Positions 18,764 through 27,693 of a stretch of DNA of 64,000 bases are shown piece by piece. The notes below the pieces were generated by a model that saw nothing but the letters and a program-made list of their open reading frames with translations, had not been told where the DNA came from and ran no database searches. Position numbers and translations under genes: made by a program. This DNA is from Arthrobacter sp. ISL-65 (lineage in GTDB: Bacteria; Actinomycetota; Actinomycetes; Actinomycetales; Micrococcaceae): assembly GCF_018613795.1 (NCBI RefSeq), contig NZ_JAGGPN010000019.1, positions 94,598-158,597 of the forward strand, in the 5' to 3' direction. Position 1 is the first letter of the stretch. Every line of letters starts with the position of its first letter.

Positions 18764-19720
18764 TCAGGCGTGAAGGTCTGCGAGGTAGTGCTCGACGTCG
18801 ATCGCTGCGACACAGCCGGAGCCGGATGCGGTGATCGCCTGGCGGTAGGTCGGGTCCACGACGTCGCCGGCGGCGAAGACGCCCTTGATGCTGGTGCGGG
18901 AGCTGCGGCCCTCGACGGCAATGGTCCCGGCGTCCGTGATCTCCAGGCTCTCCTTGACGAGCTCGGTGCGAGGATCGTTGCCGATTGCCACAAAGACGCC
19001 GGTCACGGCAAGTTCGGACTCGGTGCCGTCGACCAGGTTCTTCAGTTTCAGGCCGGTGACCTTGCCTTCGCCGAGGACGTCCTCGACGGCGGTGTTCCAC
19101 ACGAAGTTAATCTTCTCGTGGGCCTGTGCGCGGTCACCCATGATCTTGGAGGCCTTCAGGGTGTCGCGGCGGTGGACCACTGTTACGGACTTGGCGAACT
19201 TGGTGAGGAAGAGCGCTTCTTCCATGGCCGAGTCGCCGCCACCGATCACTGCGATGTCCTGGTCCTTGAAGAAGAAACCGTCGCAGGTTGCACACCAGCT
19301 CACACCATGGCCGGAGAGCCTCTTTTCATTGGCCAGGCCGAGCTCGCGGTACGCCGAGCCGGTGGACAGAATGATGGCACGGGCGCGGAAGGTCTCCCCC
19401 GTTGCGATGGTGACAGTTTTGATGTCACCGTCGAGATCCAAGGCGGTGACGTCCTCGAACTGGATTTCGGTGCCGAAGCGCGCAGCCTGCTTTTCAAAGT
19501 TTTCCATGAGATCCGGGCCCATGATGCCCTCGGGGAAGCCAGGGTAGTTCTCGACATCGGTGGTGTTCATGAGCTCACCGCCCGCGGTGACGGAGCCAGC
19601 CAGAAGCAGCGGCTTCAGGTTGGCGCGGGCCGTGTACACGGCGGCTGTGTAGCCTGCGGGGCCGGAGCCGACGATGATGACATCACGTACTTCTGACGCG
19701 CTGTTTTCTGCGGTGCTCAC
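18764..19720 (-). CDS. trxB: Thioredoxin-disulfide reductase
   Basis: 318-aa FAD/NADPH flavoenzyme that reduces thioredoxin. The FAD motif VIIVGSGPAGYTAA starts at about residue 14, the redox CATC is in SWCATCDGFFF, and the NADPH motif GGGDSAMEEA follows. The GTG at 19720 (VSTAENSASEVRDVI) has GAGGT upstream and gives the standard length. A longer frame from 19927 has no family support. It heads the trxB-trxA unit. Confidence 0.97.
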   Translation of the reverse strand: MSTAENSASEVRDVIIVGSGPAGYTAAVYTARANLKPLLLAGSVTAGGELMNTTDVENYPGFPEGIMGPDLMENFEKQAARFGTEIQFEDVTALDLDGDIKTVTIATGETFRARAIILSTGSAYRELGLANEKRLSGHGVSWCATCDGFFFKDQDIAVIGGGDSAMEEALFLTKFAKSVTVVHRRDTLKASKIMGDRAQAHEKINFVWNTAVEDVLGEGKVTGLKLKNLVDGTESELAVTGVFVAIGNDPRTELVKESLEITDAGTIAVEGRSSRTSIKGVFAAGDVVDPTYRQAITASGSGCVAAIDVEHYLADLHA

Positions 19721-19778
19721 TGAACGGTGAACCTCTTCCTTTGTCGATGCGCCAGCCTTCCGGCCGGCCACATGGCAC

Positions 19779-19804
19779 AACTGATTGGCAGTGTGGAATA
19801 TTCC
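19779..19804 (-). promoter_or_regulatory. SigR/SigH-type promoter of trxB-trxA
   Basis: On the minus strand, GGAAT (19804-19800), 18 nt, then GTT (19781-19779) matches the GGAAT-N18-GTT consensus of actinobacterial thiol-oxidative-stress sigma factors (Streptomyces SigR, mycobacterial SigH). This leaves a leader of about 50 nt to the trxB GTG. The -35 lies within the palindrome TGGAATATTCCA. Confidence 0.72.
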
Positions 19805-19961
19805 AAACGTGTGTGGAGGCAGGCGGGAACGCCCGTGCCTGCACGGAAACACCGCCACGGGACTTTCCACAAGGGTACCGCCTCCGGCTACCCAAGGCAT
19901 GCCGGTTACGCCCCGGAGGAACGTCACCGCTGAAAGGTAGTGTCCCTATTGGGCAGGTGCT

Positions 19962-21701
19962 CTACTGGACCTTGATCTCCGCGAGCCGCAGGCCGTAGCC
20001 AAAGCGGGTCTTCGGGGCTGCGAGCTTGGGCAGGTTCTTGATCGAGACGATGACGTACTGGGCAGTCACCGGTTCGGCCAGAGGCATGGTGAGGTCAGGC
20101 GAGGTGAAGCTGTTGGTGCCCACCTGCTTTGCACCGTCCAGCGAGGGGCGGTCGTTGGTGTAGACCGTGATGCTTCCGCCAGACGCACCCAACTGGTTCA
20201 GGGTGATCGAGGAGACCTTGGAAGGGCTCTTGAGCTTGACCACCAGCGGGACACCCTCGGGAGCAAGACCGCCCCAGTCCTCGGTGGCAAACTCCATGTC
20301 TGACCAGTAGCTCGCCGCGTTTCCGTCGGACGCCTTGCCGAGGTCGCCGTCGTACGTCGAAGCGAAATCAAAGTTACCCTGGCGGGTGATCCCCTCGATG
20401 GCCGGCGGCCCTGCCGCCGGAGCGGTGCTTGGGGCCGGCGTACCGGTACTCGGCTGGGCCGCAGCCGACGGCGGTGCGGTGGCTCCGGGGGTTGCTTCCG
20501 TTTGCGGTGCACCCTTGAAGAGGCTGCCGAGGTTGGTCACGGCAAAGATGAGTCCGACGATCAGGACGGCCGCGAGAAGGCCGCCAACGAGCCAACGCAT
20601 GGAACGCGGCTCCTTCTGGGGCTCGTCGTCTTCATGGTCGTAATAGTCGGCTGCGGGAGCAGCGCCGGTGTGGGCGACCGCAGGGAAATTGCCCGCACGG
20701 CGGTCCGGCTCGTGCGCGTCGCTGCCCTCGTCGTCATACTCGTCTTCGGGGACGTAGTCATAGTCGTTCTCGGACCACAGCGACACCTTGGATGAGCTGC
20801 GGCCGTCACCGGCAGCCCCCGCGGAAGCTGCGGCTGCCGCACCTGCACCGGCGGCTCCACGTGCGGCGTTTCCGGAGCGGTTGTTTTCGCGTTGCAGGAG
20901 TGCCTGCTCAACGTTGTCGTGCTGGACGAACTCCTGGACGACGTCCTGCTCATAGCCCTTATCCGGCTGAATCGGGTGCGGCGCAGTGGTCTCCGGGACG
21001 CCCTGCCGGTTTCCGCGCGAACCAGCCGCACCTGCGGCTGCACCTGCGGCGGCCGCAGGCGCGGCACCCGCTGCCGGACCCGCGACGGGGCGGGCTGCCG
21101 GAAGCGGCGGCACGACGGGAGCCTTCCGGACCGGCGCTGTGGGGGCCTGCGGCGCAGGAGCGTGCTGGCCAAGTCCCTGCGGAGCCATGGCCCCGTGGGT
21201 GGACCGGCTGGCGGCGGGGCTCGGCGCGCTGGCAGGGTACTGCCCGCCCGGTCCGGACTGGCCTCCGCTGTAGTTGATGTACCCGGCTTCGACCTCGTCG
21301 TCTTCGTCGTAGGTTTCGGGTTCGTGGGAGCGCGCCTGCCCGAAGATCTCGCTGCCCAGGGTGTCCGTAAAGAAGGGCTCCACGTAGGGCGGGTTGGAAG
21401 CAACCACCAGGTCCAGCAGGTCAGCGGCGGAGGTGTGGTTGGTGATCAGGTAGGTCGTGGCGTCGCTGACACCAAGGTCCAAAATCTGCATGTTCCCGGG
21501 GCGCTCCCCCGTGGCCACTTCACGGGCACTCTGGGCCACCTGGTCGGCGTTGTACGGGCCGGCCACCAGGATGCTGACCGAACGGTTCAGCACCTGGTCC
21601 ACACCGTCCAGCACCAGATCCTGGTCATGCGAGCTCAGCACTGTGGCCGTGACCTTGTAGCGGCCGCCAAGTACTGATCCGACATCGATCGGGTGGGACA
21701 C
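19962..21701 (-). CDS. Pseudokinase-like membrane protein with C-terminal discoidin-like domain
   Basis: 579-aa protein. Residues 10-100 resemble a kinase N-lobe and hinge (LGGRYKVTATV, then NRSVSILVAG and TTYLITNHTSAADLLDL), but there is no catalytic HRD or DFG region. A 260-residue Ala/Pro-rich and acidic linker follows, then one membrane helix (about 369-391) and an extracytoplasmic domain (about 437-579) resembling F5/8-type C. The architecture mirrors the C-terminal half of M. tuberculosis MviN/Rv3910, where the pseudokinase recruits FhaA. Here it is a separate gene 171 bp after murJ. A role regulating MurJ is inferred. Confidence 0.82.
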   Translation of the reverse strand: MSHPIDVGSVLGGRYKVTATVLSSHDQDLVLDGVDQVLNRSVSILVAGPYNADQVAQSAREVATGERPGNMQILDLGVSDATTYLITNHTSAADLLDLVVASNPPYVEPFFTDTLGSEIFGQARSHEPETYDEDDEVEAGYINYSGGQSGPGGQYPASAPSPAASRSTHGAMAPQGLGQHAPAPQAPTAPVRKAPVVPPLPAARPVAGPAAGAAPAAAAGAAAGAAGSRGNRQGVPETTAPHPIQPDKGYEQDVVQEFVQHDNVEQALLQRENNRSGNAARGAAGAGAAAAASAGAAGDGRSSSKVSLWSENDYDYVPEDEYDDEGSDAHEPDRRAGNFPAVAHTGAAPAADYYDHEDDEPQKEPRSMRWLVGGLLAAVLIVGLIFAVTNLGSLFKGAPQTEATPGATAPPSAAAQPSTGTPAPSTAPAAGPPAIEGITRQGNFDFASTYDGDLGKASDGNAASYWSDMEFATEDWGGLAPEGVPLVVKLKSPSKVSSITLNQLGASGGSITVYTNDRPSLDGAKQVGTNSFTSPDLTMPLAEPVTAQYVIVSIKNLPKLAAPKTRFGYGLRLAEIKVQ

Positions 21702-21872
21702 GTGTTCCTCCTAGCCTGTCCGGGAAATGCTTCTGGCCCTGGCGATGCATCGCCTTGAAAGGCCTCCGGCGCGCCGGCGGACCCGTGGTCTGCAACTACC
21801 TTTGTTCCCCTCGATCCTAGCCGATGCTGTGCAGCGGCCGCGGAAGACGGGGCTGGCCGACTCCCTCCCGGG

Positions 21873-24005
21873 TTACTTTTTCTTCCTCCGCCGTGACGGG
21901 AAGTGGGGGTTCTGGCCGGGTCTTCCCTGGTAGGTCCTGCGGCCTGGAAGCGGGATCTCCCCGCGCAGGGCGTTCCTACGGGCCGTCCCGGGGACGTCCT
22001 CCTCAGGAAGGTAAGCCGCTGCGTCGTAATCTTCCGGTTCCCGGTGGGGCGCGGGCCCGGCGCGGAAGGAGGCAGAATCGAACTCGCCGGAAATCCGGGG
22101 AATCAGGCCGGTGTCCGAAGAGACCGTGGCGCGTTCCGGCGTCGGACGCCGCCGTGCAGCAGTGCCAGCGGATGCTCCGGCAGCCGAAGCCCCGGCGGTA
22201 GCCGCGGCAGCGGGAGCCGCCGCCGGTGCGCCGGAGCCCCCGCCAGAACCGCGGCCCAGCCGCCCAAGCAGCGGCCGCAGCAGGTCGCGCAGCTCGGTGA
22301 CCCGGAACAGCTTCAGCAGCAGCAAGTACACGGCCAGCATGACAGGCCCGACGACGACGATGGTCGCCAGTGCGGCGGGCCGGCTGCTCCAGGCGAAGCC
22401 CACCGGGCTGTAGCTGCCCATAAGCCACAACGCGCCCACACCGGCAATGGCCGAGCCGAGGGCGGCGTAGCCCATGCGGATGTATGAGTTGATGATCCGC
22501 GGACCGTCCAGGTGCCCCAGCAGGCGGCGCAGGAAGATGGCGGAGACGACCACTGAGAGGATGTTCCCTGCGGTATAAAGGACGGCGATGGCGAAAATGA
22601 TCTGGTCGAACGGCAGGAACTGAATGAAGAACGCGGCCACCACATTCACCAGGGCCAGCACCAGCTGGATGTAGAAGGGCGTGCGGGCGTCCTCGTTGGC
22701 GTAAAAGACCCGGGACATCATGAAGTTGGCGCTCATGAACGGGGTGCTCAGCGCCAGGATGGTGAGCGTCTGCGCCAGCATCACGCCGTCCGTGCGGGCA
22801 CCGCCGGAGAAGAACATGCCCAGCGGCCCCGCGAGTGCGAACAGCGCCAGCGCACCGAACACCGTTGCAACCGCCATGGTCCGCAGCCCCTGCGACAGGG
22901 CTTCACGGAGCTCCGCACGGTTGCCGTCCTGCGAGGCGCGGGTCATCCGGTTGAACAGCACCGTTGCCAGGGAGAGCGCGATGATCGAGTGCGGGAGCAG
23001 GTACAGCTGGCTGGCCACTTCCAGGACCGCGTTACCCGGAAGCATGTCACCTGCGGGGTCGCCGGCCTCCTGCAGCCGGAGCCGCTCGGCTCCGGGGATG
23101 GTGGCGATGCGCATGACGTACAGGAACGCGAGCTGCCCGGCAGCTGCGGTCAGGAGCGTCCAAACGCTCAGTCTCGCGGCATGGCCCAGCCCCACCCCGC
23201 GCCAGCCAAAACGCGGGCGCAGCCCCAGCTTCAGCCGGAATACCGGGATCAGGAGGATGGCCGTCTGGGAGAGGACGCCGATAGTGGAGAACCCGGCGAC
23301 GAAGAACGTCTGGGACGCGCCCCAGTTGTCCAGCGAATGCGGGTTGACATTGTTGGCACCGAAGATCCAGATGAACATGCCAAGGCCGGCAATGGCCACG
23401 ATGTTGTTCATGATGGGTGCCCACATAGCCGGGCCGAAGGCCCCGTTGGCGTTGAGGACCTGCGTCAGCAGCGCGTACAGGCCATAGAAGAAAATTTGCG
23501 GCAGGCACCAGAAGGCGAAGGTAACAGCCAGTGCCTTTTGCTGCGGCGAGTAGCCCTGCGTGGTGAGTTCGATGACCGCCGGCGCCAACAGCGTGACCAG
23601 CAGGGTCAGGGACAGAAGCACGAGAACTGCCAGCGTGAGCAGCCTGCTGATGTAGTCCGCTCCCCTGTCCGGAGCCCTGCTGGCTTTGATGATCTGCGGG
23701 ACCAGCACGGCATTGAACACCCCGCCGGCCACGAGCAGGAAGATCAGGTTGGGCAGGTTGTTGGCGTTGATGAACGTGTCATTAACAGTCGAGCCCAGGC
23801 CCAGCGCCGCGCCGAGCATCCAGGTCTTGCCGAATCCCAGCACACGGGACACCAGCGTCCCGGCAGCCATGATGGCGCTGGAACGGGCCTCGCCGGGCTG
23901 CGCGGCACTGGAGGCTGCCTCGCTGGCAGGCGCTACACCGGGCGGTGTTTCGCCCGGCTGCGCGGGCTGGTCGGAGGACGGATTGGCTGCTGACATCGTC
24001 TTCAT
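21873..24005 (-). CDS. murJ: Lipid II flippase MurJ (MviN family)
   Basis: About 710-aa polytopic membrane protein expected to flip lipid II across the cytoplasmic membrane for peptidoglycan synthesis. The family core starts at AAGTLVSRVLGFGKTWMLGAALG and runs through about 14 helices. The C-terminal 130 residues are a cytosolic low-complexity Ala/Gly/Pro and Arg/Lys tail ending RRKKK. The start is uncertain: ATG 24005 has GGTGAG upstream, while ATG 23996 and a GTG at 24035 are alternatives. It follows the Nudix gene with a short gap. Confidence 0.93.
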   Translation of the reverse strand: MKTMSAANPSSDQPAQPGETPPGVAPASEAASSAAQPGEARSSAIMAAGTLVSRVLGFGKTWMLGAALGLGSTVNDTFINANNLPNLIFLLVAGGVFNAVLVPQIIKASRAPDRGADYISRLLTLAVLVLLSLTLLVTLLAPAVIELTTQGYSPQQKALAVTFAFWCLPQIFFYGLYALLTQVLNANGAFGPAMWAPIMNNIVAIAGLGMFIWIFGANNVNPHSLDNWGASQTFFVAGFSTIGVLSQTAILLIPVFRLKLGLRPRFGWRGVGLGHAARLSVWTLLTAAAGQLAFLYVMRIATIPGAERLRLQEAGDPAGDMLPGNAVLEVASQLYLLPHSIIALSLATVLFNRMTRASQDGNRAELREALSQGLRTMAVATVFGALALFALAGPLGMFFSGGARTDGVMLAQTLTILALSTPFMSANFMMSRVFYANEDARTPFYIQLVLALVNVVAAFFIQFLPFDQIIFAIAVLYTAGNILSVVVSAIFLRRLLGHLDGPRIINSYIRMGYAALGSAIAGVGALWLMGSYSPVGFAWSSRPAALATIVVVGPVMLAVYLLLLKLFRVTELRDLLRPLLGRLGRGSGGGSGAPAAAPAAAATAGASAAGASAGTAARRRPTPERATVSSDTGLIPRISGEFDSASFRAGPAPHREPEDYDAAAYLPEEDVPGTARRNALRGEIPLPGRRTYQGRPGQNPHFPSRRRKKK

Positions 24006-24068
24006 CGTCTCACCCGGGCGCTGATATTGCGGCACGCACGGGGGTACCCGGCAGGCATTGCCGGACGG

Positions 24069-24617
24069 TCAGAGGTGCTCGGGAAGGACTTCGCGTGCCA
24101 GGTCGGCGATGCGGCGTTCATTGGGGAACGAAAGCTTGCGCGCAAGCTCGTGGATGGGAACCCAGGCAACATCAACCGCTTCCTTGTCAGGATCGTTTTC
24201 GATGGTGAGTTCGCCGCCGGTGGCGCGCAGCAGGTAGTGGTGCACTGTCTTATGCACGCGGTGCCCGCTGACGGTAAACCAATAATCGATGCTGCCCAGC
24301 GGGGCCAGAATGTCACCGTCGATGCCGGTTTCCTCCGCAATCTCACGGACCGCGGCTTCCTCGTTATTCTCCCGGCCCTCGGGGTGGCCCTTGGGCAGGC
24401 ACCACTCCAGCCGTCCGCCCCTGTTAAGGCGGGCAATAATCGCTACCCTCAGTTCGTCGTCGGACGTGTCCACTACGACGCCTCCGGCAGAGACCTCCTC
24501 AACGGTGGGGAGCGAGGCCGGGGCCGAGTGCGGTGCAGGAGCGACGTGGGCACCGATTGCCGACGGCAACGGTGGGTTCGTCCTCCTGCCGGGAGCGCTC
24601 GGTACTGGATGGGCCAT
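24069..24617 (-). CDS. Nudix hydrolase
   Basis: 182-aa Nudix protein. The box GHPEGRENNEEAAVREIAEE followed by TGID fits GX5EX7REUXEEXGU. A 40-residue Pro/Ala-rich leader precedes the fold. Position next to the CCA-adding enzyme and murJ matches M. tuberculosis Rv3908 (mutT4); substrate unknown. I chose ATG 24617 (MAHPVPSAPGRR). The frame stays open to 25907, but that part is antisense to the CCA gene. Confidence 0.92.
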   Translation of the reverse strand: MAHPVPSAPGRRTNPPLPSAIGAHVAPAPHSAPASLPTVEEVSAGGVVVDTSDDELRVAIIARLNRGGRLEWCLPKGHPEGRENNEEAAVREIAEETGIDGDILAPLGSIDYWFTVSGHRVHKTVHHYLLRATGGELTIENDPDKEAVDVAWVPIHELARKLSFPNERRIADLAREVLPEHL

Positions 24618-24764
24618 GCAGTCCACTCTAACGACTCTTGCCCCGGCGTGATGACCGGGACATGGCTTCCAGGTGGACTGCGTGTTACGGGCTTTGCCGG
24701 CTTCGTCGCACAATGACGGGATTTGGTGCGGTAGGGCTTGGTTTTCTGACAAGCTTAAGTAACT

Positions 24765-26303
24765 ATGGCGCACGCACATCAAAAGACTGATCTTCACACC
24801 GTTGACTTCCAGGTGGACCCGGTGGTCCTGGAGCTCGGTCAGCGGTTCGTGGACGCCGGTCATGAGCTGTCGCTCGTCGGTGGCCCGGTCCGGGACCTCT
24901 TCCTGGGCCGCGCCTCCCCCGACCTCGATTTCACGACGGATGCGACGCCGGACCAGACCGTGGCGCTCATTAAGAAGTGGGCGGACAACTTCTGGGAGAT
25001 CGGCCGCGCCTTCGGAACGATCGGCATGCGCAAGGCCGGCTTCCAGATCGAAATCACCACCTACCGCGCCGAGGCCTACGACCCCGAGTCCCGGAAGCCG
25101 GTAGTGGCCTTCGGTTCTTCCCTCACGGACGACCTGCTGCGCCGTGACTTCACCATCAACGCCATGGCCCTGCGGCTGCCCGCGCTGGAACTGGTGGATC
25201 CCTTCGGCGGAGTCCGCGACCTGCACGCCTCCGTGCTGGCCACCCCGGGCGCTCCCGAGGCATCCTTCTCCGACGATCCCCTGCGGATGATGCGGGCCGC
25301 GCGGTTTGCGTCCCAGCTGGGAGTGTCCGTGCGGGACGACGTCCGCGTTGCCATGACCCGGATGGCCGAGCGCATCAGCATTATCTCGGCCGAGCGCGTC
25401 CGCGATGAGCTGGTCAAACTCGTCTGCGGGCGGCACCCGCGCGTGGGCATCGACCTGCTGGTCGATACCGGCCTCGCCGAGTTCGTGTTGCCCGAGGTGT
25501 CCGCGCTCCGGCTCGAAGCAGACGAACACCACCGCCACAAGGACGTCTACCAGCACTCCCTCCAGGTCCTGGAGCAGGCGGCCGCCCTGGAGACTGGTTC
25601 CGACGGCGCGGTCCCCGGCCCGGACTTTGTCCTGCGGTTTGCGGCACTGATGCACGACGTCGGGAAGCCGGCTACGCGCCGGTTCGAACCGGGCGGCGCG
25701 GTCAGCTTCCGCCACCACGACATGGTGGGATCCAAACTGACGACGAAGCGGATGAAGACGCTGCGCTTCGATAACGACACCATCAAGGCGGTGGCCCGCC
25801 TCGTGGAACTGCACATGCGCTTCTACGGCTACGGCGACGCCGGCTGGACCGACTCGGCTGTGCGCCGCTACGTGACCGACGCGGGGCCCCTGCTGGAGCG
25901 CCTGCACCGCCTCACTCGCTCAGACGTCACCACGCGCAACCAGCGCAAAGCCGAGCGGCTGTCCTTTGCCTACGATGACCTCGAATCCCGGATTGCGGCC
26001 CTCCGCGAGCAGGAATCCCTGGACGCGGTCCGTCCGGACCTGAACGGCGCCGAGATCATGGCCCTGTTGGACCTCAAGCCCGGGCCCGTCGTGGGCAGGG
26101 CGTACAAGTTCCTGCTGGAGGAACGGATGGAAAACGGCCCGCTCGACCCCGCCGACGCCGAGTCCCGGCTCAGGGCCTGGTGGGCTGAGCAGCCCGAAGC
26201 CGATGCTCCTGCTGCATCTGAGTCTCCCGACGATCCCGCTACTTCTGTGTCTCCCGGCTCTCCCGCCGACGTCGAATCTTCCCTAACCGAGGAGTCCAAG
26301 TGA
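24765..26303 (+). CDS. CCA tRNA nucleotidyltransferase
   Basis: 512-aa class II nucleotidyltransferase that adds or repairs the 3' CCA of tRNAs. The active-site signature is LVGGPVRDLFLGRASPDLDF, with GGPVRD at 39-44 and carboxylates in DLDF at 53-56. RRDFTINAMAL and the RNA-binding head follow. An HD domain (FAALMHDVGKP) is in the second half. The last 40 residues are a Ser/Pro/Asp-rich tail beyond the family core. Equivalent to mycobacterial pcnA. The stop overlaps the next gene as GTGA. Confidence 0.95.
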   Translation: MAHAHQKTDLHTVDFQVDPVVLELGQRFVDAGHELSLVGGPVRDLFLGRASPDLDFTTDATPDQTVALIKKWADNFWEIGRAFGTIGMRKAGFQIEITTYRAEAYDPESRKPVVAFGSSLTDDLLRRDFTINAMALRLPALELVDPFGGVRDLHASVLATPGAPEASFSDDPLRMMRAARFASQLGVSVRDDVRVAMTRMAERISIISAERVRDELVKLVCGRHPRVGIDLLVDTGLAEFVLPEVSALRLEADEHHRHKDVYQHSLQVLEQAAALETGSDGAVPGPDFVLRFAALMHDVGKPATRRFEPGGAVSFRHHDMVGSKLTTKRMKTLRFDNDTIKAVARLVELHMRFYGYGDAGWTDSAVRRYVTDAGPLLERLHRLTRSDVTTRNQRKAERLSFAYDDLESRIAALREQESLDAVRPDLNGAEIMALLDLKPGPVVGRAYKFLLEERMENGPLDPADAESRLRAWWAEQPEADAPAASESPDDPATSVSPGSPADVESSLTEESK

Positions 26304-26881
26304 ACGCCGCCAACATCGCCCGACCCCAGCTCTGGATCCTGCGGCACGGCGAAACCGAGTGGTCCAAGAGCGGCCAATACACCGGGCTGACGGACCTGCC
26401 CCTGACGGTGGAGGGCGAGCAGCAGGCGGTCGAGGCGCGGAGGATCCTGGACAGCGTTGATTTCGACCTGGTCCTGACCTCTCCGCTGCGCCGGGCCCGG
26501 CGCACCGCGGAACTGGCCGGTTTTCCGGATGCCGTCCACGAACCGCTGGCCGTGGAATGGGATTACGGCGACTATGAGGGCATCAGCTCGGACCTGATCC
26601 GCAAGGACAATCCCGACTACCTGATCTGGACGCACGGGGTTCCCAACGGCGAAAAGCTGCATGATGTGGCTGCCCGGGCAGACAAGATCGTGGCCCGGGT
26701 CCTGGAGTCAGGGCTGGACAACGTCCTGATTGTGGCCCACGGCCACTTTTCCCGCATCCTCACCGCCCGCTGGCTGGAACTGGAACCTGAAGAAGGCCGG
26801 CACTTCATTCTGGGAACAGCAAAAGTCTGCACCCTGGGCTGGGACAAAAGGACGCCTGCCATTGTCCGCTGGGGCCTGTAA
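26300..26881 (+). CDS. Histidine phosphatase (phosphoglycerate mutase-like)
   Basis: 193-aa histidine phosphatase superfamily member. The phosphohistidine motif LRHGETEW is at residues 14-21, the second motif EWDYGDYEG is mid-protein, and the second catalytic histidine is in VAHGHFSRIL. The substrate cannot be read from sequence; broad-specificity phosphatase or GpmB-like are both possible. The GTG start overlaps the CCA gene stop, so it is translationally coupled. The last gene before an AT-rich spacer. Confidence 0.9.
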   Translation: MNAANIARPQLWILRHGETEWSKSGQYTGLTDLPLTVEGEQQAVEARRILDSVDFDLVLTSPLRRARRTAELAGFPDAVHEPLAVEWDYGDYEGISSDLIRKDNPDYLIWTHGVPNGEKLHDVAARADKIVARVLESGLDNVLIVAHGHFSRILTARWLELEPEEGRHFILGTAKVCTLGWDKRTPAIVRWGL

Positions 26882-27047
26882 AAAATTTCCTTTGAATCTA
26901 TTTTTCGAACTTCCGGAAAATAAGTAGTCAACCAGATCATTCTTGGTGTACTTTTATTCCTGACCCCAGAGCGATCTGCCAGGGTCATGGCGCACGGTGT
27001 CCGGCAAGTCAGCCGGCACCGGCAGAGCAGAAAAGGAGGTTGGGAAA
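26882..27047. other. AT-rich spacer and leader before two small ORFs
   Basis: Begins with A/T runs (AAAAAATTTCC, CTATTTTTCG), unusual for this genome. It then becomes a GC-rich leader with repeated CCGGCA-type segments just before the SD of the 31-codon ORF. A promoter or structured leader is plausible but unproven. Confidence 0.4.
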
Positions 27048-27143
27048 ATGATTACTTTGACTAGCGGATGGAAGATGACCATCACCGCGTTCCCGGCCTT
27101 CGTTGCTGACCCGCGCCCTCTTCACGGACTCGCCCGAGCCTAA
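27048..27143 (+). CDS. 31-aa small ORF with strong SD
   Basis: ATG 27048 follows AAAAGGAGGTTGGGAAA, an excellent ribosome binding site. The peptide starts MITLTSGWKMTITAFPAF and ends GLARA. It resembles no family I recognise. It could be a leader peptide or a genuine microprotein. A 104-aa Lys/Arg-rich frame on the opposite strand (27082-27396) overlaps it but has poor initiation signals. Confidence 0.45.
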   Translation: MITLTSGWKMTITAFPAFVADPRPLHGLARA

Positions 27144-27463
27144 TTCTGACAGCCCTGCCGGTCTTCCACATGTGATGGGAGAGCAGGCGGGCCAGTGGCA
27201 GACAATTCTGCCACTTCCTCAGAAACCCGGCGGTCTGCCGTAGCGGAACCACGCGGTTGCGCAGCTTCCCCATAGTTCGGAACCCTGCTTCCTGTTGGGC
27301 TTGCCGCGCTGCCGTTTCGTGGGCCAATTGCCGCTTTTTCGGATCACATTTCCTTGCCGGGCATTTCTTTGCCTTTTTACGGCCATTTCTTGGCATCCTC
27401 GAATGGCTCTAATTTCCGCGCCCGGATTCTTTTCATCACTTTCTGAAAGGAGGTGAAAAAATT

Positions 27464-27637
27464 ATGCTCCGCAAGCTCCAGGAGGTTTTCTCCGACCGCG
27501 ATCCCAGCGGTGATGCCGGCCTTTCCAGCCCCGATGCCACAACGGTCCAGCAATCACAGTTCGACGGCCAGCTGCTGGACCAGAAACGGGAGGACGTCTA
27601 CGTGCTCATGCACCAGCAGATGAGCGGCATGCGCTGA
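27464..27637 (+). CDS. 57-aa small protein with strong SD
   Basis: ATG 27464 is preceded by GAAAGGAGGTGAAAAAATT, a near-ideal SD. The sequence begins MLRKLQEVFSDRDPSGDAG and ends REDVYVLMHQQMSGMR. It is soluble and amphipathic with no recognised domain. It follows a 320-bp gene-free stretch (27144-27463) in which I see only T-rich segments. The next SD-start pair (27694) lies 57 bp further on, so the two may be one transcript. Confidence 0.55.
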   Translation: MLRKLQEVFSDRDPSGDAGLSSPDATTVQQSQFDGQLLDQKREDVYVLMHQQMSGMR

Positions 27638-27693
27638 ACCGCAGGCCCTTCGCAGTTCTTGCTCCGCGCCTTCGATCCAAAGAGGAGGATCCG

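Noticed and set aside
24618..25907. Upstream extension of the Nudix frame to 612 aa
   Set aside because: It is antisense to the CCA-transferase gene; the Nudix protein fits from ATG 24617.
27082..27396. 104-aa Lys/Arg-rich minus-strand open frame
   Set aside because: It overlaps the 31-aa ORF on the other strand, its SD-like GAGG abuts the ATG, and it has no recognisable domain. Not excluded, but not supported.
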